Below are positions 14,201 to 26,200 of a stretch of 64,000 bases of DNA, one piece after another. A program made the translations under genes and the position numbers. The notes below the pieces were generated by a model. It had not been told where the DNA came from. It searched no databases and saw nothing but the letters and a program-made list of their open reading frames with translations. The stretch's first letter is position 1; every line of letters starts with the position of its first letter. This stretch comes from Sceloporus undulatus (Eukaryota > Chordata > Lepidosauria > Squamata > Phrynosomatidae). Location of the stretch: contig NC_056528.1 in the NCBI RefSeq assembly GCF_019175285.1, positions 17,958,140-18,022,139 on the forward strand, given 5' to 3'.

Positions 14201-17200
14201 AAGGCAGTGGCAAACCCCCTTTGTACAAATCTTGCCAAGAAAACCCCATGAGAGGGCAGCCATAAGTCGGAAACAACTTGAAGGCACACAACAACAACAG
14301 CAACAACTTTTCAAGATCCAAAATTGCTAGAATGGAGGGTGGTAGTGCAAATTTGCAAGCAACGTTCTTGGGGCAGTGCAAATCTGCAAGCAATCTTCTT
14401 TCCATCTGTTTCATAAAAAAGTGCTCTCCTAACTGAAATTTGTCTGGATTCCTCTTTGTCTCCCTACCAAAAACTGAAGACACTTATTTCAATGGGCTTT
14501 TACTCTTTGGAGGCTGTAATAAACCATACACACAAAAAAATCTTTGTCATTGCTGTGTGCCCTCAAGTCATATCTAACTAATGGCAACCCTATGGAGACA
14601 CTATCAAGGGTTTTTCTGGGGCTGAGAGTATGTGGCTCAACCAAGGCAACTCAGTAGGTTTCCATGGCCGGGTGTCAAATCGAACCCTGATCATAACCCA
14701 ATGCTCAAAGCACTAGCAAGATGATCTTTAAGACTAACTGAGAGAAAGATGTTCATAGCATAAGCTTTCAGAGGCTAGGTCTGCTTCATCAAATGCATGG
14801 ATCAAAGATGCGACAAGATCCCATTGTATACTGATCCAAAGCAACACACCTACATCTCTGAATACGATAAACCATAGTTTATCATAGCAGGAACAAACTT
14901 TGTGAGCCATGGGTTCGCACACATTGTTCCCTCTTCTCTTGAACAGGTTCAGCCACGGAGTAGTTTGGATGTTCTTCCTTCCGTTTTTGGATTATTTGCA
15001 CCTATCATATTGTCTGTACACAACAAACTTGTCATCATGGACACAAGAGAAGACAAGACAGCAAACAAGAGCCTATGCTTCTTCCCATCACAATAAACTA
15101 TGGTTCATGGACAGCTTAACATAGCCAATGAATAACACTTAATTCAACTGCCACCAGTTTTACTAGCATTGCTGCATGTGTACTTTTAAACAAAGCGACA
15201 AAATCATGCTGTTTTACATGTGCACACATTCATCTAGTATCCACGCATCTAAAGAATCCCATTACTTATATATTATAACCATTTTAAACAATAATAAAAC
15301 ATCATGTGTATAATTTTGCTGTTAACCATCTTAAGTGCATATATAGCATATAGATAAAGTGCAATATGCATATAGATAAATAGGGCCAGCCTTGCATTAA
15401 CTGGAAAAGCCACTGGTTTTGGTGGGGAAATTTATAAGTATCTCCAAAGGGGAGGTCAACTGTAAATGTTGTCGCATATAACCCACAAACAGATAGGCTT
15501 CTATTCAGAATTTCACCCAACAAGCACACCTTTTTTACTTCAAGCCAAACAATTGCTATGACGACACTTGCTTTAAATACCATATATATATATATATATA
15601 TCTGAAAAAGAGGACATGTCCAGGAGTATAAGGACATATGGTAGCCCTCTTAGACTGCATCACAAACCTGTGGGCTGAAAAGTATATATTTAAAACAACT
15701 CCGAAGTCCAAAATAAGAAACATCCACTAGATCAGGGATGAGAATTATGTGTCCCTGGATTGCAACTCCCAGCAGCCTCAGCTAGAATAGAAAGAGGTGG
15801 GAAGTGTAGTCTACCAAGATCTGGAGAGCCACATAAATCCAATTCCTACACTTGGCTCCATCATTTCATATATTTGGCTTAACCCTTGCCTATAACCCTC
15901 ACGTTCAGAGGCAACAAGCCTCACTGCCACATGCTATCTTTGGTCTGATCCAGCAAAGCACTTATTATAACTAATAGAGACCCCCTCCTAAAGCATAAAT
16001 ACAATATGGGTCTCCTTTATCCAAAATGCTTGGAACCAGAAATATTTTGGATCTCCCCCAGATTTTGGAATACCTGTATTTGAGTATGTGTTGTTGGGTG
16101 TCTTCAAGTCTATTCCAACTTATGGTGTGCAAGTCATCAACAGAATGGGAAAAAGAGATTTAGGCCCATTACAGACCGCCCAAAAGGGGCGGTCTCGGGC
16201 CGCTGCCGGTTGCAGCGCAGAGGAGTCGCAGCAGCTAAACCGCGCGACTCCTCCGCGCTGCAAAGGAGCGCGAAAATCACGCTCTTTCCGGCAACCCGGA
16301 AGAGATGCCGCAAGTGCCAAAGCGCGCACTCATGGCATCACTTCAGGGCCGCGATGTGCGGACGCAGAGCATCCGTTACGTCAAAATGGCTGTGTGGAAT
16401 GGCCGCCGCCATTTGTTACGGACTCTGTCCATAACAGGGTAAGGGGCGTCTGGAAGAGGCACCCCTTTTTCAAAATGGGGCATCCTAAGGACGTCCCTTA
16501 TGGCGGTGTGTAACGCGCCTTAGTTGAAATTAAGGCTGTATCTACACTGCAGGATGAATGCAGTTTTGATGCCGCTTTAATTGCCACGGCTCCATGCTAC
16601 AGTATTCTGGTATTTATAGTTTTGTGAGCTATTTAGCCTTCTCTGTCTGAGACATCTGGCGCCACAAGGAACTACAAATCCTGGGATCCCATAACATTGA
16701 GCCATGGCAGTTAAAGCAATGTCCAAACTGCATTATTTCTGCAGTGCGGATGCAGTCTAATTCAGGTAGACCTCTGACTTTCTTTGGAGGCATCCGCACT
16801 GGAGAATAAATCCAGGCTGACCCCACTTTAACTGTCATGGCTCCATGCTATGGAATTCGGGGGGTTATAGTTTTGTGAGACATTGAGCCTTCTCTATCAG
16901 AGAGCTCTGGTGCCTCAACAAACTACAATTCCCAGAGTTTCACATCATTGAGCCAGGGCAGTTAAAGTGGGGTCGACTTGAATCAATTCTGCAGTGCAGA
17001 TGCAACCTTTAGGTTATATTCTCCTAAACCACTCTCTCTTTCTTATTTTCTTTCTCTCGTTCTCTCTTTCTTTTGGTAAGTATTCCCAGTTTACAGTTTT
17101 AGGCTTTTCCAGAAAAGACAAATTGATATTTTAATATTTAATATTTTAACGTCTCACACTTGGCTGCCAAGGCATGAGATTTTACTCTAGGAAAAACATA

Positions 17201-20200
17201 CCCCTCGGGGATGAATTGCAAAGAGGGGGAAGGAAGTGTTTATATTCAGGTCAGCACAGTCTCTGTGCCGCTTTCCCCCTTTTTTGTGCTGAACTGTACA
17301 ATTTTGTACAGTTTTTTCCGCTGACGAACTGCATTTCGGCTCTACCTTAAAAGACAATGTGGGGGAAACGGGAGGAGGATTTGAGGAAAGAGATGGTGTT
17401 AACATTAATCTCACTGGGAAAGCATTCTCCATTAGGAAAGGGGAGAAAATTCACTGGAGTCGATGGGTTTCTTTGCAATGGGGCAAGGACTGTGAGGGAT
17501 AGGCGATGATCAGTGCGAGAATCCGACTACCCAAGTACAAACCACAAGTTTCCGCCACGGAAAGAACGTTGCGTGCGTGAGAGAGAGAAAAAGAGAGAAT
17601 CAGCCCGTTCTTGCAAGAGTACACAATGCTCAACCGCTGTCACACATCCACACAAGACTCAGTTACCATGGAGATGCTCACAACCTCTTGCTGAGCCCAG
17701 CATGAGGCGCACAACACTCAATTAGGTGGAACCGGGGGGATCCGATTTGGGCCAACACAACCGCAAGGCAATAATCGGTACCACCAGAGACAAAAGGAAG
17801 GAACACAACTTGGGTTGGCAGGATGAAAACTGGAAAGTGCTCCTGTACATTAAAGGTTCCAGTAAATCAAGATTAAACATCCTTTTCTGAGTCCTGACTT
17901 TACGTACAGGTTGCATCTTCCTTATCCAAAATGCTCGGCACCAGAAGTGTTTTGATTTTAGAATACCTATATTTACACATCCGGTGGGCGCTTGGTATCC
18001 ACTGAGGTTTAGTTCCAGGGCACAGTGCGGACGCCAAAATCTGCGGATGTTCAAGTTCCATTAAATACAATGGATGGTAAAATGGTTTCCTTTATATAAA
18101 TCAAAAGTTTGTTTTTTGCTTTTTGGAAACAGAAATGCTAGTAGAAAAACCAAGAACGGTTCTAGATTGAGTCTTTTGAACTCACCTCTCAAAACATCCC
18201 CAAGAATAAAGAACAAAAATGGTATTCTTGCCCCACATCGGTTTCCGTTCCCCGCACAGGATCCTATCCTCCTCTGGACTACCAGCATGAAGTGCTTCCA
18301 AATTCTCCGGGAAGGAAAAATAGCTACAACCACACTCAAGTTTCTCAGTCGAGCCTCAATCCGCTGCAGCAAAAGCTCCATACTTTATGACCAAAGCAGC
18401 CAAAAGGACTCCTTGCCTTGCCCTAAAGGCTGCATTGGCCCCAATGCCAAAGTCTGCTGGCAAAAGAAAGCGCTTCTCCTTCACAGCCAAGGAGATGGAA
18501 GAGGCCAACCTTGCACCAGAAGTGTCCATCCCAAGCTTGCTTCTCCTACCAAATATGCAATGAAGGTTTAGGATGGGGGAAAAGAGGGAGAGCTTACAGC
18601 ACTGCAGCACCAGTTTTTGCCAAGACAAGGCAGTGGCGGTCGCCAAGCCAGCCTGGGAACTGGCAGGGGCATCAAACTGGCAGGATGGGCTCTGTGGTCA
18701 ACCACTCTCAAGGTCTGTTCCCTTGACAAGCTGCGCAAGGAAAGGCGGAAAGCTGAGCCCCAAGTAGCAGCAGCAAGCGCTCAGCTTTGCTCTCCCCAAC
18801 TGGAATGACAAAGCAGGGATGGCCAAAGTGTACCACATCCATCGGCACAGAGCCATCCAACTTTTCTCAAGAGGGCGAATGGCCATCCCAAGGAACTCTG
18901 CACCATCACACAGCCTTCTTAATGGGACACATGTCACAAAGCTTTACCATTCGGGGATGAATTAAGGGTGCCACCTCTCTTTTTCTGAGAGGCTTTCCCT
19001 CTTTATCCATGCTGGGAACAGCCGTAGCTATGAAGCGTAACCCGTGAAGATGGGGAAGAATTTTGCCTCTGTTTGCTTTTGAAGAGTTAGCCAAAATTTC
19101 CCTTCTATTTGGACCACAGGAACGTGAGGTTTAAAAATTTTAAATTCAGGAGGAAGTGAAACTGACTAGATGGTCCCATCCCTTGCCTTCCACTACTTCT
19201 CTTTTGCCAAAGGAGTGAATTTTGTTTTAAAATGGTTTGATTAACATTCCTTGAGGCTGCAAAGGGATCTTGCAGCACCTTTGAGACTAACTTGGTGAAA
19301 GAAGTTGTAGCATGAACTTTTGTAGACTTGGCCAACTTCCTCAGCTGCATCTGAGAAAATAGACCCAAGTCCATGAATGCGCCTGCTACAACTTCTTTTG
19401 CACAGTTAAGTCTTACACTGTAAGATCCCTTGGCAGGCTGATATTCATGCAGCTGTCTCTGAATTCATTAATGTTATCACAGGCCAAATAAAACTGGGTA
19501 TAGATAACTTTGCCACAGTAGTCAATGTACTGGTAACTTCTTGATTAGACTACTCTAATGCGCTGTACATGGGGCTGCCCTTGAGGAAGATTTAGAAGCT
19601 TTAACTAGTGCAAAATGCAGCGGCTTGACTTCAAAATGGAATATTATATGGATAACATGTAATTCCAGTCTTAAAAAGAACTGCACCAGCTGCCAATACA
19701 TTTCTGGCCTAAACTCAAGGAGCCTGGGATGGTATCTACAGCCCTAAATGGCTTGGGACCTTGATATTTGAGGGAGTGACTCTCCCCATATGTGCATATC
19801 TGAGGATTAAGATCTACGAGATTAGGGTTATGGTTAGGGTTCAAACCCTGGTCTCCAGTGTCATAGCCCAGCACTCAAACCACTACACCACACTGGCTCT
19901 GGTAGGGCAGGATACAAATATATTTAACGAATAAATAAAGCCATTTTGAAGTTTGATTTAGCCTGCAGGCTGTGGTCATCCACAGTCTAAAGGACTGATG
20001 CATTCCCTCAAATGCTTCAAGGAGAAGCCTATGTTATATGTACAGCTAGTTTTATAAATTGCCTCTCTAGGGGAGCCACCCTGGGTACCACTTTGGGAGA
20101 AAGGCAACACACACCATCGTCCTCTTGGGCATCTCTGTTTGTTCCATCCAAGAAGGTCAAAACATCACAGATGAGTTTTACATGTTGGAATCTCATCAGA

Positions 20201-23200
20201 CATTAGCAAATGTTTGGCCTCCAGGTCTTGCCAAGTCAGCTTGGAGTGACTGTGTCCCATTAAGGATCAAGGAACTGCCCAACATTGTTCCTTGGAATCA
20301 TTTTGATGCAACGATTCCCAGCATGGAGGCTTCTAGCATATGCGCCAACTCCCAGCGATCATTTTTTCTGGGGGGAAAGAAGCCGCACCAATGCCCCTTT
20401 GCTGGTGGGCCCATGCATCGACAAGGCAAGGATTGAACCCGTGCGAGGAAAAGATGCCCTCGTACCTCTGGATCAGAGTTGCAGAATCATTCTCGCGCTT
20501 CCGTCTCTTCCTCTCCGCGTAGCCCCTGAATGCCCTGGGAAACCAGTTTGAAGGCATTAAAACCAAACTAGAATAGCTTCAAAACTGGGAAATGACATGA
20601 AGGGAAAGGAGAAAGGGACTGAGAGAAGAAAGAGAGCCCTCAAAGCTCCCAGACATGAATTAAGGGGGCAAATCACTTGAGAAGAGGCAGAGACGCAAGC
20701 CACAACATGAACCACAAAACAAGGTGAGGTGAAACAGCAAACAGGGATGTTGACCATATGTGACACGCTGGTTTGCAGGAGGAGCGGACACAAATAGACC
20801 AGGAGATGCCACAGCTGAAGAGTTTGTGGAAAGGAGATCGCATCATATATTGGAAGACCAAAGCTGTCACCTCTCCCATTCAAATACGCAATGTCCTCCC
20901 CGACCATCTCAACAGCAGCCAAAGATGGGGAAAGCACAGAAATAACAATGGGATAGACACAGATTTTGACTAAACATTAAGAGAAACCTCCTAATGGTCA
21001 GAGATCTCAAACAGCTCCACCACAAGTTCTTGGGCGATGGTGGTTTTTTATTCTCTGGAGGCCATTTGAGCAGAAGCTGGGCAGACACCTTTCTGGGATA
21101 CTATGGTTATACTTTATGCTGTCAAATCCTGTGCTGAGCTTGGGGTTAGATTTAGATCAACTGTTCTCAATAGTTGGTGCTCTGGGTGTTTTGGATGCCA
21201 AGATTCCTCACCATCAGCCACGTTGGCAGGAGATTCTGGATGTAGAAATCCTGAAACACCTGGAAAAACCAAGGTTTGAGAAGGAGTGGACTATACAGTC
21301 TGCCAGCTCCCTTTTCCCAACAGAATGGTATTATGCCTACTTTATGCCTACCGGAGGGCAAAAGAAAAAGAAGCAGCAAACTTCAAGATGCTGCTTTTTA
21401 AAAGAGAGAACTTAAAAGAAATAGCAAATGCAGTGGTTCCCAAATGTAGCTGCTCCAGTTGTTTCAGATTTCAGCTCCCAGCATTCCTGACTTGTTAGCC
21501 AAGCTGGGAGTTGTAGTCCAAACTCCTATTAGGAACAAAGTTTGGGACACGCCAATGTGTTTCAGTGGAAACCTTTTGCGGGAACACAAAAATACAATTC
21601 ACTGGGTGCTTGCAGTTCCAACATCCCATTTCTCATCATGCCTCACAATCCCTTTAGTTCTTCTTACCTAGATTACCAATAAGCTAGAAGCAGAAAAGCA
21701 ACAAAGACCAAGAATCTTGCCATCCTGGTCTCTTGGAAGCAGGGCGCAGTTGAAAAAGATAAAGCATAAAGGAACATTAGAGAAAACAGAAGTGTTTCCT
21801 TGCTAGTTGGGTTTAATCTTCAGGCATTCACCCGTCAAAGTGTGTTACCAAACAAACCCAGGAAGTATACCAAATAGTGGAGAGAGAAATGGAACCGCAG
21901 GACCTAGAAACTATAGTATCTCTGCAAAGGGGAGAACTTGGGCAGAAGGAGAAACCAGTGCCCTAGATCCTTTTTTGTATTTTCCGTCAGTGGCCAAAGA
22001 AAGCAAGGGAAATGCTGGTTTTACCTAAAGATGTCAACAAACAAGGAAGGGTATATTTCACGTTGTGGAGATGGGTGGTCGAGGCTATACTTACGAGATG
22101 CTGGTGGTCCCAAGAAGAAGCAAGGAGGAAAGAGGAGAGAAAGAGAAAAGACATATTAGAAAAAGAGAGATTCTTCCTTATCATTCTGCTCTCCTCATGC
22201 TTTGGTACTAAAATCCTTGGATGCTAATGGCTTTAGGGAGATTCTCCAGGGGGGGGAAAAAACCTATGGTATGTGTGTGCCACACAAAAAAAGAAGGTAT
22301 GGCAACTTTTAAAGTTGCCTTTTAAAGGACTTTGCTTAAAAACCGGGTTGCAAAAGACAGATTGAGTCCCCCATATCCAAAATGTTTGGGATCAGAAATG
22401 TTTGGGATTTTGGAGTTCTTTGGATTTTGGAATACTTGGATGATATACGTAATGATAACTCTTGGAGATGGGACCGAAATGCATTTATGTTTCGTAGACA
22501 CCTTCATAGACATAGTCTGGAGGTAATTTTATACACAATATTTTTAATCATTTTGTGCATGAAACAAAGTTTGTGCACACTGAATCCCATTAGTAAAGGT
22601 GTTACTGTCTCAGCCAATTCCATGGACATGTTTGGATTTTAGAGTATTTTGGATTTCCAGGCAAGGGATACTCAACCGATATATAAACAGGAATAAATTG
22701 CAGAGCAAAGCAAACAAAGAACTGTGATGAAGTTATAAAATAATTGCTTTGTAGCTCATAAAAAGAATGAAAAGGTAATACAAATCTTATTTGCAACTCT
22801 AACAAGTCTTAGTACTATTAGCATTTCACTTACGCTTGCATAGTTGTTGTAGCGGTTTGGAAAGTAAAGAGGTTCTCTTTGGGAAACCAGGTCCTGATAG
22901 GAACTTCATCTGGAAGAAGAAGGAAGGAACTAAATCACAGCTTTGAATGTCTAAAGGACTATACCACAAAAATTCAGTCCTAAAGTGCATGTACACTGTA
23001 TAAATAATGCAGTTTGATACTACTTTAATTGATACTACTCTATCCTTTGGAATCCTGGGAGTTGTTGAACCAAACCCCAGTGGATACCAAGGGCCCACTG
23101 CATTAACCAGGGATGCTGCTGCTTAGCTTCCAAGATCAGAGGGGATCGTGTTCCTTTAAGGTATTTAGCCCATTAAATACAGCATTTGTTGTTGTTGTCT

Positions 23201-26200
23201 GCCTTCTATGTCATCTTTGACTTATGGCGACCCTATGGCAAATATATCATGAAGTTTTCTTGATAGGTTTTGTTCAGAAACGGTTTGCTATTGCCTCCTC
23301 CAAGGCTGAGAGCCTGTGACTTGCCCAAGATGACCCAGTGGGTTGCATGGCTGAGCTGGGAATCGAACCCTGGTCTCCAGAGTTGTAGTCCAACACTCAA
23401 ACCACTACACCAGAATGGCTCCAAATACAGCATAGCAAATAGGCTACATAACATTGCTCATTTCAAGTCTGAACTAAAGACTTTTCTGTTCTCTGAAGCA
23501 TGTCAGATTGCAGTTTGGTATTCTCTAATGATCCAGACTAATGTTTTTTATCTGTCTATAGTTTCATAGTTTTATGGTTGCACTGTAATGGAATAAATTG
23601 TTTATTTACTGTATGATGTTTTATATCTTATGACTTTTGGATTGTATGCCTGGGGCAGGTTTTATGTAGTTTTGATACTCTTGTAAAGTGCCATGCAAAA
23701 CTTACAGTGCTATATATATAAATAAATAATACTACAGTGGAGCCTTACCTTACGCAGGGGATCCATTCCAGACCCACTGCATAAGGCGAAAAATGCATAT
23801 GTTTGAGTCCCATTGAATATAATGGGGCTCGTGCTTGCGGCACAGGAGAGAGCGCATGCCATCCATCATTTTGCCGTGTGGCTTCAGCATAAGCTGAAAG
23901 CCGCGTATAGTGCATGCGCACATGGTGCGGGCGCACTGTACTACTAATAATAATCATTACAGTGAGTTCATCTGGTTGCCCACTATTGGAGGCAGAAAAC
24001 TAGGCAGGATAGTCCTCTGATCCAGCCAAAATTGTAGCTCCCACATTCAGCACTTACCTGAGACACGATCGATGCTATACATCCTCTCCAGCTTTTTCCG
24101 GCGCCAACCTGTCTCTCCCGCTTGGTGATGGTGGTGATGATGATGATGGTGATGATGATGCTCCAGATCAAAGCTGGGCTGAGAAGGTGTGGCCAACTGG
24201 ACGCAGCCAGGACATTCCTTGGAAACTTGGCGGCTGCTGGCCCAGCTCCCTTTGCAATGCCTGTTGATGTTCTGGGAACTTCCCCCGTTCTGTAGCGGCT
24301 GGCCCTGGGAGCAATGTTCTTCCTCCTCTTCTTCTACATCCTCCTCCTCTTCCTCCTCTTGCCCAGCTCCTTTGATGACCACCAACTCCATGCTCTCACT
24401 TTGGTGCTGGGAAAGCATGGGCCTCTCCCCGGAGATGGTGTAGACGCGCGGCTTGGGGCCCTCGCTCATCATCTTCTCACCATGTTCTTCCGAAAAGCTC
24501 CGCTCAAACTTGCCGTCGGAAATGAGCGACAGCCGGCGCTTGTTCTGGGTCGCTTGGTGCATTTCAGGAGAGTCTTCCTGCCCGATGTAGGATTCCGCCA
24601 GTAAGTGATCTGAAACAAAGACAAGCCACATTTAGGGACCTAAACACACTTCTGTGTTGTGGACATGATCAGGAAAGGAGAGGGAGGGATTGTAGCCAGA
24701 CATTAGAAATCTTGGCCAAGATTTTGCATCAGAAGCTACGATGCGCAACTTTATTCTTTTACATGCAACCCGTTTTAATAGTATAAAAAATTAATTCTGT
24801 TTTAATGTCACATTTTTTCTGTTTTTAACTGTACTATTTTTAATCTTGTCTCAGTTTTGTGAAAAACAGTGGTCCCTCCGTATCCATGGCTTGAAAATAT
24901 TTTTTAAAAGTATAAATTCTAAACAGCAAATGTTGATTTTGTGACATTGTATAAGGGATACCATTTTACTACCCCACTGTATTTAATGGGACTTGAGCAT
25001 CCATAGATTCTGGCATCCCTGGAAGGTCATGGAACCAAACCCCACTGGATACAAATTGTATTTATTTATTGCATTGATATGCCATTGTATTTATCTGTTT
25101 TATTTATTGCATAGATATGCCACCTTTCTCCAGTATGGAACTCAAGGAGCAGCCCATACCATAAAACGAAACTAGCTAAAAACATAGTGGTAAAATTAAA
25201 ACACATATCTGCACGTGGGCCAGCATTTATTTAAACTGAAACCACAAAGACACCCATGTTGAAAGAAACCCACCATGGCATTTCCAGAATTCCTCTTACC
25301 TGAACCATTTTTGCCCTCTGGATGGTTTTGGGAAAGATAATCTCCAAAGGCCCTTGCCGCTCTTCAGGCCGGCAGACGAAAGCCCAGAATGAGAGAGAAA
25401 GAGAAGGAGAATTAGCTATCACACTAAGAAAATCCAGTTCGTAAATCCACTTACCATTTCTATTCATCCCAAAAAACTGAAGGAAAAGGAAACAGAGAGG
25501 GAAGGAGAGGAAATGTACAGGATCCATTTCCCTACATTTCCGTCTCTTCCAAAGCATCCTCCACAGATATATATGCACAAAAACAACAGTTTAAAACTTT
25601 ATTGTCGTTGTGCGCCTTCGAGTCATTTCTGACTTTTGGTGATCCTAAGGTGAACCTATCATGGGGTTTTCTTGGCAAGGTTCACAGGAGGTTAGCCACT
25701 GTCTTTTCCTGAGACTGAGAGAGTGTGACTTGCCCAGTGGGTTTCATGGCCAAACTGGGAATTGAACCCTGGTCTCCAGAGTCACAGCCCAATGCTCAAA
25801 CCACTATGGCGCACCAGAGTGGAATATATATAGGTAGATCTCAGGTCTCATCTGCACTGCAGAAATAATGCCGATTTGACACTGCTTTATCTGCCAAGGC
25901 TCAATGGGATCCTGGGATTTGTACATCTTTATTCAAAATGCAACACAGTTATGTAAAATCTTACAAAAAATATCTATAAAAGAAAGCCTTTCATTCATGC
26001 CATATCCTATTTTATCATTCCTATCTATTATTTTAATCTTCAAAACCACATTCACATCATCTTTCTTTCTTTCTCCTACAGCATCTGTAATTCCTACAGC
26101 TGAGTCCTGGGATCTGTAGTTTGTTGTGGCATCAGAGCTCTCTGTCAGAGAAGGCTAAATATCTCACAAAGCTACAAACACCATAATCCCATAGCATTGT

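Noticed and set aside
16088-16513. 141-codon plus-strand open frame
   Set aside because: It runs across a SINE fragment and a CpG-rich transposon; stop codons are rare there because of composition.
24314-24604. Plus-strand frames antisense to the large NSMF exon
   Set aside because: Shadow of the NSMF coding strand; Leu- and Ser-rich content comes from the complementary Glu codons.
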